DNA of 64,000 nt from Diphasiastrum complanatum (GCA_029204225.1 CM055103.1:47360458-47424457), one strand, 5' to 3'; counted from the first letter of the stretch, positions 32,881 through 45,167 are shown. Notes: a model not told the origin generated them from the letters alone. A program made the numbers and translations.

Positions 32881-34297
32881 ATGGATGCTTCTTTGTTTAT
32901 TCACACCTTGCTATGCTACCATACCACTGAACAACAACTAGCTTTTGACACTTCAAGTTTATAAGGTCCAAAATAAACATCACCCTTAACCTACAATATA
33001 TCTTTTCAGAATTTCTCCCTCTTTTATGATATATCTTTTCAAAAAAAACTTTTCCCTCTTTTGAAGGAATAGGATTTGTTGCTTCACTCTCAATGCAAGA
33101 TAGTACCTTCCAGGAAGTCTCGTGTTAAACCACTATATATCGTGGAATTGCGACTATCATTTTTCACTACACTGTGTGAAGAAGGGTTCTCCATTTTGTT
33201 CCTCTTGTGAATGTGCCCTACAATACTTACATCCTTTGGAGGCTACCAAATGGTAAGAGGTCTTTTCTATTTCATTACAATACAAGCATCTTGTGTTGCT
33301 TTACACACTCAGATTTATGCTTTATGACATGTTTGCTCATAGCTTCTCACATTAAGCAAAATGTATGTTGAATTATTGCTATGATGGCTCGTTGTCCACG
33401 ATGGATAGTTCATCACATTTTTGCTTCAAAAAAATGGATCCATTTGCCTCATAGGCAGCGATGGACCATTTCTCATCTCCTTCACTTTATGAAGTGGTGA
33501 TTTCTACTTCATAGGCAGCGAGTTGGACCACGAAATGACTTTACCAACAAATTTTGATGAATTGGTTGTTGCCTACCAGGCAGCGATGCAAACCAAAGGA
33601 TTGGTGCTCATTTGTAGCTTACATACATGCTAGATAATATGGAGTTGAAACCAAATAGAGGTGGCTGTTGTCCAATGATGGGACAATAGACTCAAAAACA
33701 ACTTTTCTTCTTGAAATTTTTTTGTTTGACATTCCTCCTATCCCAGCGATGGACAGTAGGTTGAAGAAATTCCAGTTTACTTACTTCCAAAACATTAGGA
33801 AGCTTGCAAGTTCATCCTTTATCCCACAAAAAGTTTGTTTACAACAAGGCTTATGGATCTAATGCTATGTGGAAAATGATCTACTACTTAATTTAGTACT
33901 CAAATGGTATCTCAATATGTCTTTTCAAATGCTTTGCTTATCTCATAGAGAGTTTTATCCTAAATTATCATCTATGCCTTGTGGTAATGTAGCATTTTTT
34001 GTTACCATGGCCTACTACCACTTTCGTTTAAATTCCAATTCAAACCGTGCATTACTACAGGTTGTACGGATTAGTATGGTACGAATGTGCCCTAATGCCT
34101 ACGTATTCATAGCAGTCAACCACGAGAATACTTAACCCCACCCGAAGAAGTGTTGGCTGATTTTGATGAATCCCCAAGATACTCCAATAGAGCTACCCAA
34201 GAGAACCTCACACCTTAGACCGAGGAGGTTTCTGAGAAGATGAGACGAATGAAGACTGAGAGCTGAGTATGAGAGCCGAGAAATGATAGTTAGGAAT
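32163..34297 (-). repeat. Inner right arm of the large inverted duplication
   Basis: Reverse complement of 24808-27612, lacking the 680 bp equal to 25055-25735 (the join is at about 34062, 'ttactacaggttg'). Confidence 0.88.
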
Positions 34298-35262
34298 GTC
34301 AAAGATATGCATAGTTCTTGAGTCCTCCAGGGTTAACTTCCTATCATGGAAGGTAAATACTTCTCTCATCTTGAAAGGAGAAGGTCTACGACATTGGGTC
34401 AAAGGAACATAAGAGATGCTTGCTAGCACATGCAAGGAGCTACAAGAGTGGAAATAAAATAATGACAAAGCAATAGGTGTCATGTCTTCTTCCTTTGAAG
34501 ATAGAATCACATTTGACCATGCAACAATCTCTAATGCAAGAGAGATGTGGGATGCATTACTAGCTAAGTTCCAATCTAAATTGCGAAGTCAGATCAGGCA
34601 TTTAGAAGACTGACCAACTTATCTAAGATGGGATGGCAAAGATCTCACGTCCTTTATCAGAAGAATGAAGGATCTATTCCTGTCACTACACAACGCTGAA
34701 ATAGAACATGCAATCTCAGTAGAGAAGCAGCTCACCTACCTGCTACATGCTCTATCGAGATTTCAAACAACCCGAACTTTGTTGGCTAAAGATTTACAAA
34801 TGACACTTGAGAAGGCTGTGATCAAAATCAGGTAAGAAGTGGAGGCTCGTGACCACCTTGATGACAAGGACACCTCCGATCAAGCTCTCTATAGCAATAA
34901 AGAGAAGTAGAAAACGAAGTTCCAACCTAAGAGGGAGTCAGACCAAAGGCAAGATCGAAATCAGTAAACAGAGGGAGGCCAAAGGGGCAAGTGGAAAGGC
35001 AAAAGCAAGCAAAAGCAACAAGGTGGTGACAAAAAGACATGTGTGAGATGCAGACATGAAGTCCAAACTATTGATACATGTTGGCTTAATCCCAAGATAG
35101 AATGCATCCACTGTCATAAGAAAGGTCATGCAGCCATGGACTGCTATCAAAATCCAAGGAGTAAACAAGCTCAGAACAAACGAGAGAACAACAATAGTTC
35201 TTTCTACATGGAGGAACCAGAATTCTCCAAGATGGCTGAAGAATGAGCAAGCAGAAACTCAA
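34298..35262 (+). pseudogene. Ty1/copia gag with double zinc knuckle
   Basis: Reads as copia gag with stops: 'FLSWKVNTSLILKGEGL' near 34330, 'REMWDALLAKFQSKLRSQI', 'IRRMKDLFLSLHNA', 'QLTYLLHALSRFQ', a Lys-rich tail, then two zinc knuckles at 35037-35140. The first (CVRC...TC) has lost its His; the second is intact, CIHCHKKGHAAMDC. The last 67 codons are open (35043-35246). The sequence stops at about 35265, exactly where the outer right palindrome arm begins. Same family as 45560-46925. Confidence 0.85.
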
Positions 35263-36469
35263 CTATTTATTTATGCACTGTAATAAGAGTATCAGCCTCC
35301 TATTCAAATTTTCAGCAAGCAATCAAAGGTATTAGTTGCACCAACATCATGCTCATAGTAATCAATAGTGCTTCATAGAAGCCATACAAGTAGTAGCAAT
35401 ATGCTTATCATCCATGCACAGTACTAGTATCCTCATACACAACACATTATCATTGTCATACATTGAGTAATCATCAACCTCCAAGCCTACTAGTGTGGCA
35501 GTGGGCATTGCAGTAGGGCGGCCAACCACATTCTATCATGTATAGAATGAGTGATCAATATGCTATCCAAGCATATATCTCATAAGCACATGTACTTTCT
35601 CAAAAATCAGAAGTAAATGAATTGCTCAGTCGCGTTTCAGATATGCGGCCAGTAGCTACTCAAAAAGTGGTGCTATCATCTGTAAACAATCCATGTGTCT
35701 AATCGCGATGGTCTGGCCATCAGCGGTTTGTTGGCTATTATTCAACATGTCTGCCATTCAATGCTTAAAAGTGTGGTAAAAATCATCAATGAAAGCACAT
35801 ACATCAACGTTGAGCTACAATCATTGAGTTGATGTAGTATACCTACGATTTAGTATCCAACTCGCTAAAGGGGCAACGCCCAATTGTGATAAACTCCCAT
35901 GTATCTTTTGAATTCAGAAAGCTATGTAATCATGCATTATCATACGCTAAGTAAGCTTCAACATCAAGTGCTTATACAGTGCATAAAAACCTTTGCTATT
36001 TGAAAGATCATTTAGCTTCAAGCTTGTTCATACTCTTACCTTACTTTGTAGTATGCTTTCAGCTAATGTCCTTCACAAGCTTTGATCGTCAAGGTTGTAG
36101 TAGGTTGCAGTGGGAGAAGCATAGCGAGAGCAAAGGAAAGGCAGGAAAGAGAGAGGGAAAGAAGAAGGTGATTTAGGTTTGTGTGATCTTTCTTTATATA
36201 AAGAAGTCGGTACCTTTGAATGCACTAAGTGTTTGAAGATGCCCACCTTTTGATTGTTTCCCCATAATGTGCACAGATCCTAGCCGTTCAAAGGAAGGCA
36301 AGTTTCCCTCCAACAAGGCTTTTTAAAAAAGACTTCATAAGGGGTCTCATTACAAAGTTTGGTGAAGTAAAGCAAATTATTCAGTTTGGTATCATAAAGG
36401 AGGATCATTTCCATGTTGTTTTAAAGTGTATATGTCATGTAGCTATTATATAATATAGCCCATGAGGGG

Positions 36470-36501
<32 letters not shown>

Positions 36502-36504
36502 TCA

Positions 36505-37760
36505 AATGTAGTAGTAATATTTAAAAAATTTACATATTTTCCTTAATATCTTCATTTTTTATAGTTTAGTATTCAAGCGGATAAATTCATATAGAATTAT
36601 CATTGGTACGTGGTTGTTCCTAGTCTAGAAACAACAAAGCATCCGGATTATTAATAAAACATATATCATCTATGTACCGAAAGGTATTCTTGAAAGACTG
36701 CAGATAATTCAACCTACCAAGCTTGGCTAATCATTTCATAGATTGTATAATTTGTAGTAAGACAAATACCAATTACACCACGTGGGAGAACATGAGAAAC
36801 CCTCCATGGGTATCCCGCATACCTGCCTCCAAGTCTTATTTTCTATTCTAACTATGCAATTGTTAATTAGTGCATAATTCCACTGGCATAATTGCATTTT
36901 ATCAATACAACATTTATTTGTAGATTGGTTTTTCGACTTCCATTTAAATTCACTAGAACGTGGTCCGTGTTTGTATGCAAGTGTCTCATTCTTAGTGTAT
37001 TTGAAGGAATATACAATCATTTTACGTATTACCGGCTTTAAACCATCTTGGCCATTCAAAGGACTGTTTTCAGAACATTAAGATATATTGGTAGACCACA
37101 TAGATGTGATCATTCTTGGTACATTAAGGTAGAATTCAGTGGAAAAGTTGCATTGCCAAAAATAGGTTAGTATCCACATTTAGGATACTCTGATATGTAT
37201 ATGCCTATAGACCTGCTCCCTCCATGAGGAACGGAGGCAGCATGCTAAGAGCTCCTATAAGAAATGTGGCCACCTTAGAAAAATGACAATCATGTGCATT
37301 GGTAATCCATCTAAAAGAGATCTTATGTGCTTTAAAGGTACATAGAAGGAAAGGTAACTCCTCTTTTCCAAGTAGATTCTCTAGGATGTTCCTTGTAAAG
37401 GTTTGTTTTATGACATTCATTGCATTACTGGTAGTATTATTTTTCTCATCTAGAAAGGGGGCAAAATCTGGACTAGAAAGTCTTTCTAAAGCCAATTTCC
37501 TAACAAAATGAATATACATGAAGCCAAGATTATGTTGAGCTTTTTCAACTCTATTAACATACAAGTTTGTAGTATTCCAACTATGTTCATATGTGGCATC
37601 TTTTAACTTGTTACCAGTTAGACATCATCCATGTAGCCATTTGGCTTTCTTTAGAAAATTTGTAACATTAGATTTGCAAAGTAGGGCATGTATGATAATT
37701 GCCTCATTATCAATGGTCTGATATACGGGTAACAATTTAGCTAATTTTAACCATTCTTGA
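36505..37760 (-). pseudogene. Penelope-like retroelement copy B, RT region
   Basis: Minus-strand partner of copy A. It has 'LLCTFKAHKISFRWITNA' (37205-37564 frame), 'CGIPMEGFSCSP' (36736-37059 frame) and the catalytic 'FRYIDDICFINNPDALLFLD' near 36640-36682. Here the Asn-Pro after the catalytic block is kept, as in copy C. The C-terminal part present in copy A at 19830-20225 is deleted at about 36505, next to a (GA)n tract. Confidence 0.7.
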
Positions 37761-38990
37761 TTTCAGTGGCAACTTCATCTATGTTTGATTTTCAAATTGG
37801 GATATGATTAAGTCCTTTACTCAAATCATTTATTAAAGACTTGTTATTAACAATCTTGGTATTCATAGAAACCACATGCCCAAAATTCATAGAAACAAAA
37901 TCTTTGAAGCATTTTTTAACATCTATTGTAGTAGCGTAAATGCAGAAAATTTTGTTGTTACCTTGTCTAGTATTGCCTCTATTAGAGAAATATTTCTTAT
38001 TCTTGTTGTCGCTTCCTAACATGACTGAGCTTGGATTATTTAAATTGAAGGACCCTGACCTTTTGCTCATATTCTGGAAGTATTTGTCTTGCAAAGTGGA
38101 GAAATTGAGCTTTTACATAAGACGTTAAATTTCATGGATGTTCTCGACATCACCAAGGTTAGCTAGAAGTCTAGCAGTAGGATCATTCGTGAGTTCAATA
38201 GCGGCATCAATCATGTATTGTCTAATGTAAAGCTTTGAAAACATCTATTTTGGATTTGTGTAGCCACAGGAAAAAGACATTTATTTGGTTATGCAGGGAA
38301 GCACTAGGAAATAATTTATCAAAATTGTTCATCATAAACCATACGGCGTGGTTGAATCAAATAACGAAAGAATTATTTTTATCACCTCGTCTACATTTAA
38401 AAAAACGCCTTTTCCAATTCTAGATCCGAGCTTGATGTAAGTTCATTCTATTGAATCCTGTCTCAAAATGGCCTCTAGTTCTAGCCTAGGTATGCTCAAA
38501 AGGACATTTCAAAGGCTCAAATATATTCATCTTGATAGCAGTATAGAAGGAAATGGGAGTATTAAAAGTAGGATTTTTATGTAAAGCAGCTTGTTTGCAA
38601 GTCTAGACTTCCACATCAGTCAAATGGGCGAGAGTAATCCATAGTTCTATAGAAATCAGTGTAAAAAACTTAATAGAAGGGAGACTCCATAATTTGTAGG
38701 CAGTTTTGACAAATTTGAATTCGATAGTTTAATTGTGGACCAGTGGTACTTGGCAACTCTTAGCTTGAATAAACTCGAAGGAACATTGATTTACTTCACA
38801 AATTTTTTGTGACAAGGATTCTAGTTGTGAGGCACTTTCTTCATCAAGGTCATTGACAAAAATCAACGCGTGTGGAGAGAGAGGGGGGTTCGATGGGGAT
38901 AGAAATTTAAGAAGAAAAAGCACCATTTTTTTTTTCAAGACAAGCAAATATTTTTCGAATATGAGCATTACAAAATCTTTTCTCTTTCAC
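37761..38990 (-). pseudogene. Penelope-like retroelement copy B, N-terminal region
   Basis: Frame 37792-38094 contains 'LQDKYFQNMSKRSGSFNLNN'-type sequence, 'YATTIDVKKCFKDFVSMNFG' and 'LINDLSKGLNHIPI'. Frames at 38729-38990 give 'FVNDLDEESASQLESLSQKIC' and 'KRFCNAHIRKIFACLEKKNG', matching copy C. The segment upstream of 38185 exists only on this arm, so this is the longest copy of the family in the window. Confidence 0.65.
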
Positions 38991-38996
38991 GTGTGA

Positions 38997-39265
38997 AGGG
39001 AGATGGTAAGTCGAGTATGTCGATGTCGAGTATATACATGAGATATCGAAGTCGATGGAATGAAGTAAGTCAGGTACTTTGATGTTGAGCACTTCAATGT
39101 CGGGCACTTCGATGAAGTCTATGTCGATGGAGTCAGGTGTGTGAGTTGATGAAGAAGTCGAAGTCAATGGAGTTGAATGGAGTAAGTTGGTGAATATACA
39201 AGGGAAGTCGAAGTCGGACTTCATACTTCGGACTTCAAAGTCGATAGAGTCGGACTTTGACATAT
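38997..39265. repeat. GAAGTCGATG-type low-complexity repeat
   Basis: Irregular iterations of GTCGA, GAAGTCGAAGTC and CACTTCGATG over 270 bp. On the minus strand it gives a Ser/Asp/Ile-rich frame (39431-38907) that runs into the start of the Penelope-like N-region, so it may be a repetitive N-terminal coding part or 5' untranslated repeat. Confidence 0.7.
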
Positions 39266-40551
39266 TTTTAGGATGCTCATTATTGAATGAATTTGAGGCT
39301 AAGCATTGAAATCCAACAATACCAAGGATGATGGGTGCCCAATCTATGGTTAAAATGCTATGTAGTTGAAGCACATTTAAGCATGGCCAAACATTGCATA
39401 AAAGTTGCAAATTAATGTCACTTTTCTTCATGAGAAATCATAGAGAAAGGTTGATGGCCACAATGTGGGAGAATACCTACAAGACACCTTCTGACCAAAA
39501 GATGACGGGAGATGTTGGCGAACAGATGTCTCAGAGTAAAACATTTTATGTAGTCCCTGACAAGTCAAGACCAAACCTTTTGAACCCTTTTGTTATATAG
39601 CACAACAAGTTAAAGAAAAGCTGCATGAAATCTTGTAGTAAGGCAATAAAGAGACGCAAGTTTTAATATGCTTAGCTGTTACCTGCCACCATCCCACAAA
39701 ACAAAACTGCATGAGTTAGTATGTGAGAAAGACATGTTTTGTGGCTGAGCATCACTTGTTATCCATGTCCGAAACAAGATCCACTACATGACAACTTAAA
39801 TAGCATTTACGAATAATAGTCCAATCTTGTACACCAATACATTCTATAGCAATACGTTCTGTCCTGAAAAAGCCGTATAAGAGAAGAATCCATATTGATT
39901 AGCATAAAGGCAAGAAACCGTATATTATTCACCCAACATAGTATAGTAATTGAGAAAAAACTATAATCAATCACTTATAGTAGGATAGGTAGTACAAGGT
40001 ATCAGGACAGATCCATGCCATACTGATTTCTTAGGCCTCATAATTGCTCATATAAGTCTATGAACTACGGTATGTATTTAGGGAAACTCCATACCATTCA
40101 GACTACTTTGAACTAAAAACAACTCCCAATTATACAATTAATATGTTTCCAAAATTAAAAATAACAATATAATTCCGTTTCTTTTTTTTGATAAAAGGAA
40201 TCTATGATGCATTGGCTGAAAACAAAATTGTAAAACCTATCTCGAATATTAGCATTTAGTTTGCATTGTTTATGTGCAATTTGTACTAATTTGGCTCATT
40301 TTAATAGTACTTTGTGAAAAACAAATTCTTGGTTCAAAAACTCTAAAACATTTCGTCGCATACTCAAAACTAGCTCTTAGTTCTATAATGGCCGTGATGA
40401 TACGAAGAACATTCAATGGAGAGTCTAACTGTCCATCTAAACCTAATTGATGTGATAACACCTACAATGTTTGCCAATTAATTACAATGACCATCTGATT
40501 CCAAATGCTGGTTTGCTTGATACAACAACATCATCAACTATGAGATGATTG

Positions 40552-40560
<9 letters not shown>
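39266..40560. other. Right-arm DNA, no gene; includes part of repeat R1
   Basis: No coding motif. 39670-39810 matches 23300-23440 ('acctgccaccatcccaca', 'ttgttatccatgtc'), and 39985-40090 has R1-like words. 38185-40430 is missing from the left arm; pairing resumes at about 40430 and a (TA)n tract starts at 40551. Confidence 0.5.
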
Positions 40561-40582
<22 letters not shown>

Positions 40583-40585
<3 letters not shown>

Positions 40586-40958
40586 AACTTATGTACAGTT
40601 TTGCGCATGTGTATGGGTGCACCATGCATCTATCTCCTCTCACCTATGCATGAGCTTTTTCTAACTAAGATGCATGTATGGGGAAAAGGATGCATGGCCT
40701 TCCTCCCCATGCATGCATCTAAGGGGCCCACTCCAAATTCAAATTATCCTTTACCAACACACACAGTGTTTTGAAGTGCATGTACGTACTTTCATGGTGA
40801 AAGATGTTAAACAAATGAGACTTTCATTATCAAAAATTTGAAAGGTGCTCTAAGGATTTTTTAAATTATCAGCCTTTCCACGGGAAAGGTTGAAATAAAA
40901 ATGCATTTCTATGAAGATCGGCCTCCATTGCTCGTCAACGATGGGCACTCTTTACTAA
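40583..40958 (+). mobile_element. Short Helitron-like element (about 375 bp)
   Basis: Begins after a TA tract with 'TTTAAACTTATGTACA' and ends with a decayed hairpin (CTCGTCAACGATGGG), then CTAA followed by T at 40955-40959, again within TA repeats. Both ends match those of the adjacent longer element, so it looks like an internally deleted family member in tandem. The left arm lacks it. Confidence 0.55.
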
Positions 40959-40969
40959 TATATATATAT

Positions 40970-41659
40970 TTAAACTTATGTACACTTTTGCGCATGTGTA
41001 TGGGTGCACCCATGCATCCTCCTCCCCTCACCCATGCATGAGCTTTTTCTAACTAAAAATGATAAGGGGGATGCATGTATGGGGAAATTGCATATCCACA
41101 TACATTTGCACATTGTGTGCATTCGGAGGTGGGCCCTAAAAAGATTCCCCACCTCCTCCCTCTCACTCACTAAATTCAAATACTTTTCTCTAAATTCAAA
41201 TGTTTGAAGCTTGAAGTTTGAAGTTAAGATTTTTATTTTTTCACACACTTCAATGTGTTTTAATCTTTAGCAATAATCTTTATTACATGACTTTCTTATT
41301 TATTTTGAATTACCAAAGTTTTACCCATAAATCATGAACATAAATATTTTCTTGACTACCTTAAACTGGTTTTTTTTTTTCAATCCTTCAAATCCCTATC
41401 TTGGCCCGCCATTTTTAGAGATGTTTAACTACAAGCCCAAACTCACTAGCTTTAACTCCTAAATCGTTACCCACAAGCTTTTATCCATGGCTCAAAAAAT
41501 GCACAGTTGAAAAAAAAGGAGAAGGATGGGGTGAGGGGAGCAAAATAGACAATAAAAAGAGAAAAATAGGGGGGGGGGATTTGGAACACATGTGCACCTA
41601 TGTGTGTGTGCACACATGTTCGTTGTATGTGTGTGTGAGAGCTTTCCTCGATACATCGA

Positions 41660-41700
<41 letters not shown>

Positions 41701-41821
41701 TGCACACGCACACACACACACACACACACCCATATAAAAAACTTTTTGTGGATGAGATATATTGTATGAAGTATAGAGTCTCGAGTCCATTTTCTCCTTC
41801 TCTCCCTCCCACGGGCCCCAC

Positions 41822-41860
<39 letters not shown>

Positions 41861-42770
41861 CAGGCTGACCAACCACCCATAGAGGGAGGGAGGTGCCTCC
41901 ATGCCCCTAAAAAAAAATTAAGAAGGTTAAAATGTGTGTGTGTGTGTGTGTGTAAATATATAAAACAAGGGGGTGCCTCCATTCCATTAAAAATAAACAT
42001 ACATGGCTTTCTTATTTATTTTGAATTACCAAAGTTCTACCCATAAATCATGAACAAAAAATTTTACCCAAAAAGTTTTTTCTCCGTCTAGCATCTATGC
42101 TCTATGAAGGAGCATATCTGCTAATCTCATCCTTGCAATGATTGTGGGAAATAGTAGAAGTTGAGTATCTAGAACTAGATATTTTTTTATTTATTTAAAT
42201 TGAAATGAAAATTTGACAAGAAGTTTTCCTTTGTTCTTACCTCTGGGGTTTTTCCTTTTTCTTTTTTCCTAGCTCTGTAGTTTCTTATTCTCTTGCTACA
42301 CAAGTTTGCTTGATCAATTTGTTTCATTGGCCACATAAATCACACACACACATTTCATACACACAAATCCATACACACACACAAACACACACACACCATC
42401 GACTACATAAATCACACACACCATCAAGCACAAATCATACACACATCCACACACACAGATACCCACACACTCATACACAAATTCATACACACACACACAC
42501 ACACACACACATCAGCGGCCGGCCACCTACCATCGACGGGCACACTATGCTAGACTACCCACACGCATGCAGAGATATACGCACTCTCACGAATACACAC
42601 ATACATAAACTCATGCACTCACGTACATACACACACACACATCGGCCACCCATCAATGACCATCGGCTTTCCTCCTAAACTGGTCGTCACCCAGATCATC
42701 GTGGTCGCCTGTCGGCTGACCACACCGTCGACGGTCCATTGCCCCGTCAACGACGGGCACTCTATACTAG
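40970..42770 (+). mobile_element. Helitron-like non-autonomous element (partner of 16162-17985)
   Basis: The 3' end is textbook: perfect 6-bp-stem hairpin CCCGTCAACGACGGG at 42743-42757, nine bases, CTAG at 42767-42770, then T in a TA tract. The 5' part starts 'TTTAAACTTATGTACAC'. A second 3'-end-like block, CGACGGGCACACTATGCTAG, ends at 42553, suggesting a nested or duplicated terminus. No proteins are encoded; frames crossing the microsatellites are artefacts. Confidence 0.6.
41660..41730. repeat. Expanded (TG)n/(CA)n palindrome
   Basis: Right-arm version of 17238-17289: about 36 bp of TG, a GCGCGTGCACACGC centre and a CA tract. It is longer and slightly less perfect than the left copy. 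Confidence 0.9.
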
Positions 42771-43255
42771 TATATATATATATATTTATATATTTATATA
42801 TATATACACACAAATGTATGAAGACGTTGAGCTTATGTCATCTATGGATCTTGGTGCCTGATCATGGCTGTCACTATTTAAGGTGGACGATAGTCGTGGT
42901 TCTTGCTACTTCGACAAGTGGTGATCATGGCTACTATCATTGTCAAAAAAATTGCATAGTGCATTAGATAGCTATTATAGGTGACTAGCTATATTTAGAG
43001 TGATACGTCAACAAGTCAGTCGACAATTTGTCGATTCGAGTCAGAATCGCGTAGGCTGAAGTTGAGGATGACAAGGGTTCAGATGTTCGAGTTGATAGTT
43101 GTTCGAATTGAACGTTTGAGCACTTGTCGATAGTTGGTTGAATCAATACTTCATCGATAGTTAGTCCTTCATCAATAGTTTGGCTGCCTTTGATAGTTTG
43201 ACTACTGTGTAGATACCTGCCTTCAATCAAACTGTGCCACAGTGCGAGTAAATAT
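42771..43255. other. No gene; flank with spaced TCGATAGTT words
   Basis: Starts in an A/T microsatellite. Between 43090 and 43205 the word T(C)GATAGTT recurs five times at 18-40-bp spacing, resembling the repeated U3 motifs of plant LTRs; most of this array is missing on the left arm. No coding motif. Confidence 0.5.
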
Positions 43256-43955
43256 GCAGCAACACATATGAATCTAGATTAACAATGGGATTTAGGGAGA
43301 GAAAGAATAAATGACAGTGTTCTAAGCTTACCTCCTTGTTACTCATGAAATAGTGATATTTAATCTCAATGCGCTTACTCGTAGAATAAAATCTAGGGTT
43401 GGCTGATAAAGCAATGGTACTTTGATAATCACATAATATAATTGTCAAAGCATACTGCTTTAGACAAATGTTTGATAATAACAAATTTTCCAACCGTACT
43501 ACTTCTTTAGTGGCTTGAGAAGCAACGATAGACTCTAATTTTGTAGAAGAAGAACAATAGAAGTTTGCTTATGACTATTGTAGGTGATAGGACCGCCGTT
43601 GAGGAAGAATGTAAATCTAGATGTGGAAGTTACAAGTATTTACATCTTCGCCCCAACTTGCGTCTGTGTATCCATTGAGTATGTGGAGCTTGTCATTGTT
43701 GACTTCTCCATAATGATGCATAAGTCTTTTGTCATTCGAATATGCCTCATGACTCTGATGAGAGCCTTCCAATGGATCATGCCAGGGTACCATGAATTGG
43801 CTTAGTGAGCTTATTACAAAAGTGAAATCAGGCCTGGTGCAAACCATTACATACATGAGAGATCCTATAATCGATTGATAAATATATTCTCTCATTTGCT
43901 TCTTTTTCTGCTTTGTCTGAGGACACTGGTCCTTCGACAATCATAGGCATGGGTC
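43256..43955 (-). pseudogene. Older copia RT end and RNase H remnant, uninterrupted copy
   Basis: Minus strand encodes 'YQSIIGSLMYVMVCTRPDFT' (43880 region), 'GYTDASWGED' (RNase H Asp), then after frame changes 'KLESIVASQATKEVVRLENL', 'ILCDYQSTIALSANP' and 'KRIEIKYHYF', the standard copia RNase H blocks. The frame is better preserved than in the left arm. It is the pre-insertion state of the locus that received the 9.2-15.1 kb element. Confidence 0.85.
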
Positions 43956-43960
43956 CATTT
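43956..43960. other. Empty target site of the copia insertion
   Basis: CATTT (AAATG on the minus strand) is single copy here, with flanks continuous with both sides of the filled site at 9196 and 15098. Confidence 0.9.
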
Positions 43961-45167
43961 GTGAGTGAGCTACTTTGCGATTGGGTAGAGGCGAGGATAG
44001 TAGCATCATCAGACACTGAGGAGGTGTCACGCACGTGGGGGCAGATGTAGCAATTGTAAAGGACAGACTCACTGGAGATGTAGTTTGCTTGTCACTCAGG
44101 ACTCAAATCTATCGTTGGGCAGGCAAATTGATAGTGGACACATCCACGCTTCTTCATTCACATAAGACAACAGTTGAAAGCGTAGGTTCTCATATTGATT
44201 CGCTCAGGAACAATGTAGAGCACAAGTTGTGGTTGTTTACTCTATTGTTGCCAGTCAACTGGTGAATATGAACATTTCATATATTATTTTAACATCTCTC
44301 TCTTTCTCTTTCTCTCTAGAAATATTCTCTCTACTAGAATTCCTTGTTTTGGTCCCTCTAACACCTCCCTTTGTTGCATGAAGGCATATTACTTCAACAA
44401 TTGTACTCCATTGCATTAGAATGCAGGAAAATTGAAAAGAAATAAATTTTGTCATCTTTTGAGTAAGTTCACATTGAAGAATTTGGAAAAGTATATTGTG
44501 TAGCAAAACATGACTCATTTTGATTGATTATTGGTTATTTAAAATGAAAATCCCTCCTAGAAGAAGAGGGCATCTTGATCCCCACATGTAGTGTAACAGT
44601 CATATATTAAGGTAATTCAAAAGATTGAGCATCTTTTCCATGCATGTTGGCAAATTCTTTAAAAAATAAAAAAATCTAACAACCTTGGCAATTCGAAGAG
44701 ATTTGAACTATACCACAATTTTCAACTCAACTTCATCTACTAGACACACATCATCTTTGAGAATTGTCACAATAGCTTACCAAATAACTGTTTAGTTTAG
44801 GACTTGCATAGAACAATGTTATGTATATCTAGAAAGACGTCATTGCATAACTATGCAGTTGAGCATACAAAAATTATCTACTATGGCAAATATTAGGTGC
44901 CAGAAAGCATTGTTTGATGTGGATAGTGTGCTTGTTTTACAACTAAAGAATAATTTTGGGGATTGAAACTGCTGTTTGGCATCCATGTAGATTCATGCAA
45001 AGACAGTATGGCATCAATTATTAATGACTTCTAGCCACATATGAAGGTAGCAAAAATCCAAAGATTGAGCATTTGTTGATTTCTTTGTTGTTATTTGGTC
45101 GAACTTTTTCTTTGAAGCAAGAACAACCGTACAAGCTTGAAAGAGATTCAAAAGCTCAAAAGAGGAA
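43961..45167. other. Arm end and flank, no gene
   Basis: Up to 44838 pairs with 8669-9195, except about 340 bp (roughly 44140-44480) that the left arm has lost; this piece includes a CT-rich tract at 44289-44315. 44839-45167 is unpaired and without recognised motif. Confidence 0.5.

Larger units (their letters stand above)
35268..44838 (-). repeat. Outer right arm of the large inverted duplication
   Basis: Reverse complement of 8669-21433. It keeps the longer version of the Penelope-like element and 2.2 kb (38185-40430) missing on the left, plus an additional short Helitron-like copy, but lacks the copia element and about 0.37 kb of Penelope 3' sequence. Confidence 0.9.

Noticed and set aside
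8669-44838. Arms as terminal inverted repeats of a giant DNA transposon
   Set aside because: No transposase, no short target duplication at 8669/44838, and the arms consist of broken copia, Penelope-like and Helitron-like pieces; an inverted segmental duplication is simpler.
8669-44838. Assembly artefact as explanation for the inverted arms
   Set aside because: The arms differ by several percent and by several private insertions and deletions, including one with a target duplication and an empty site; artefactual copies would be near identical.
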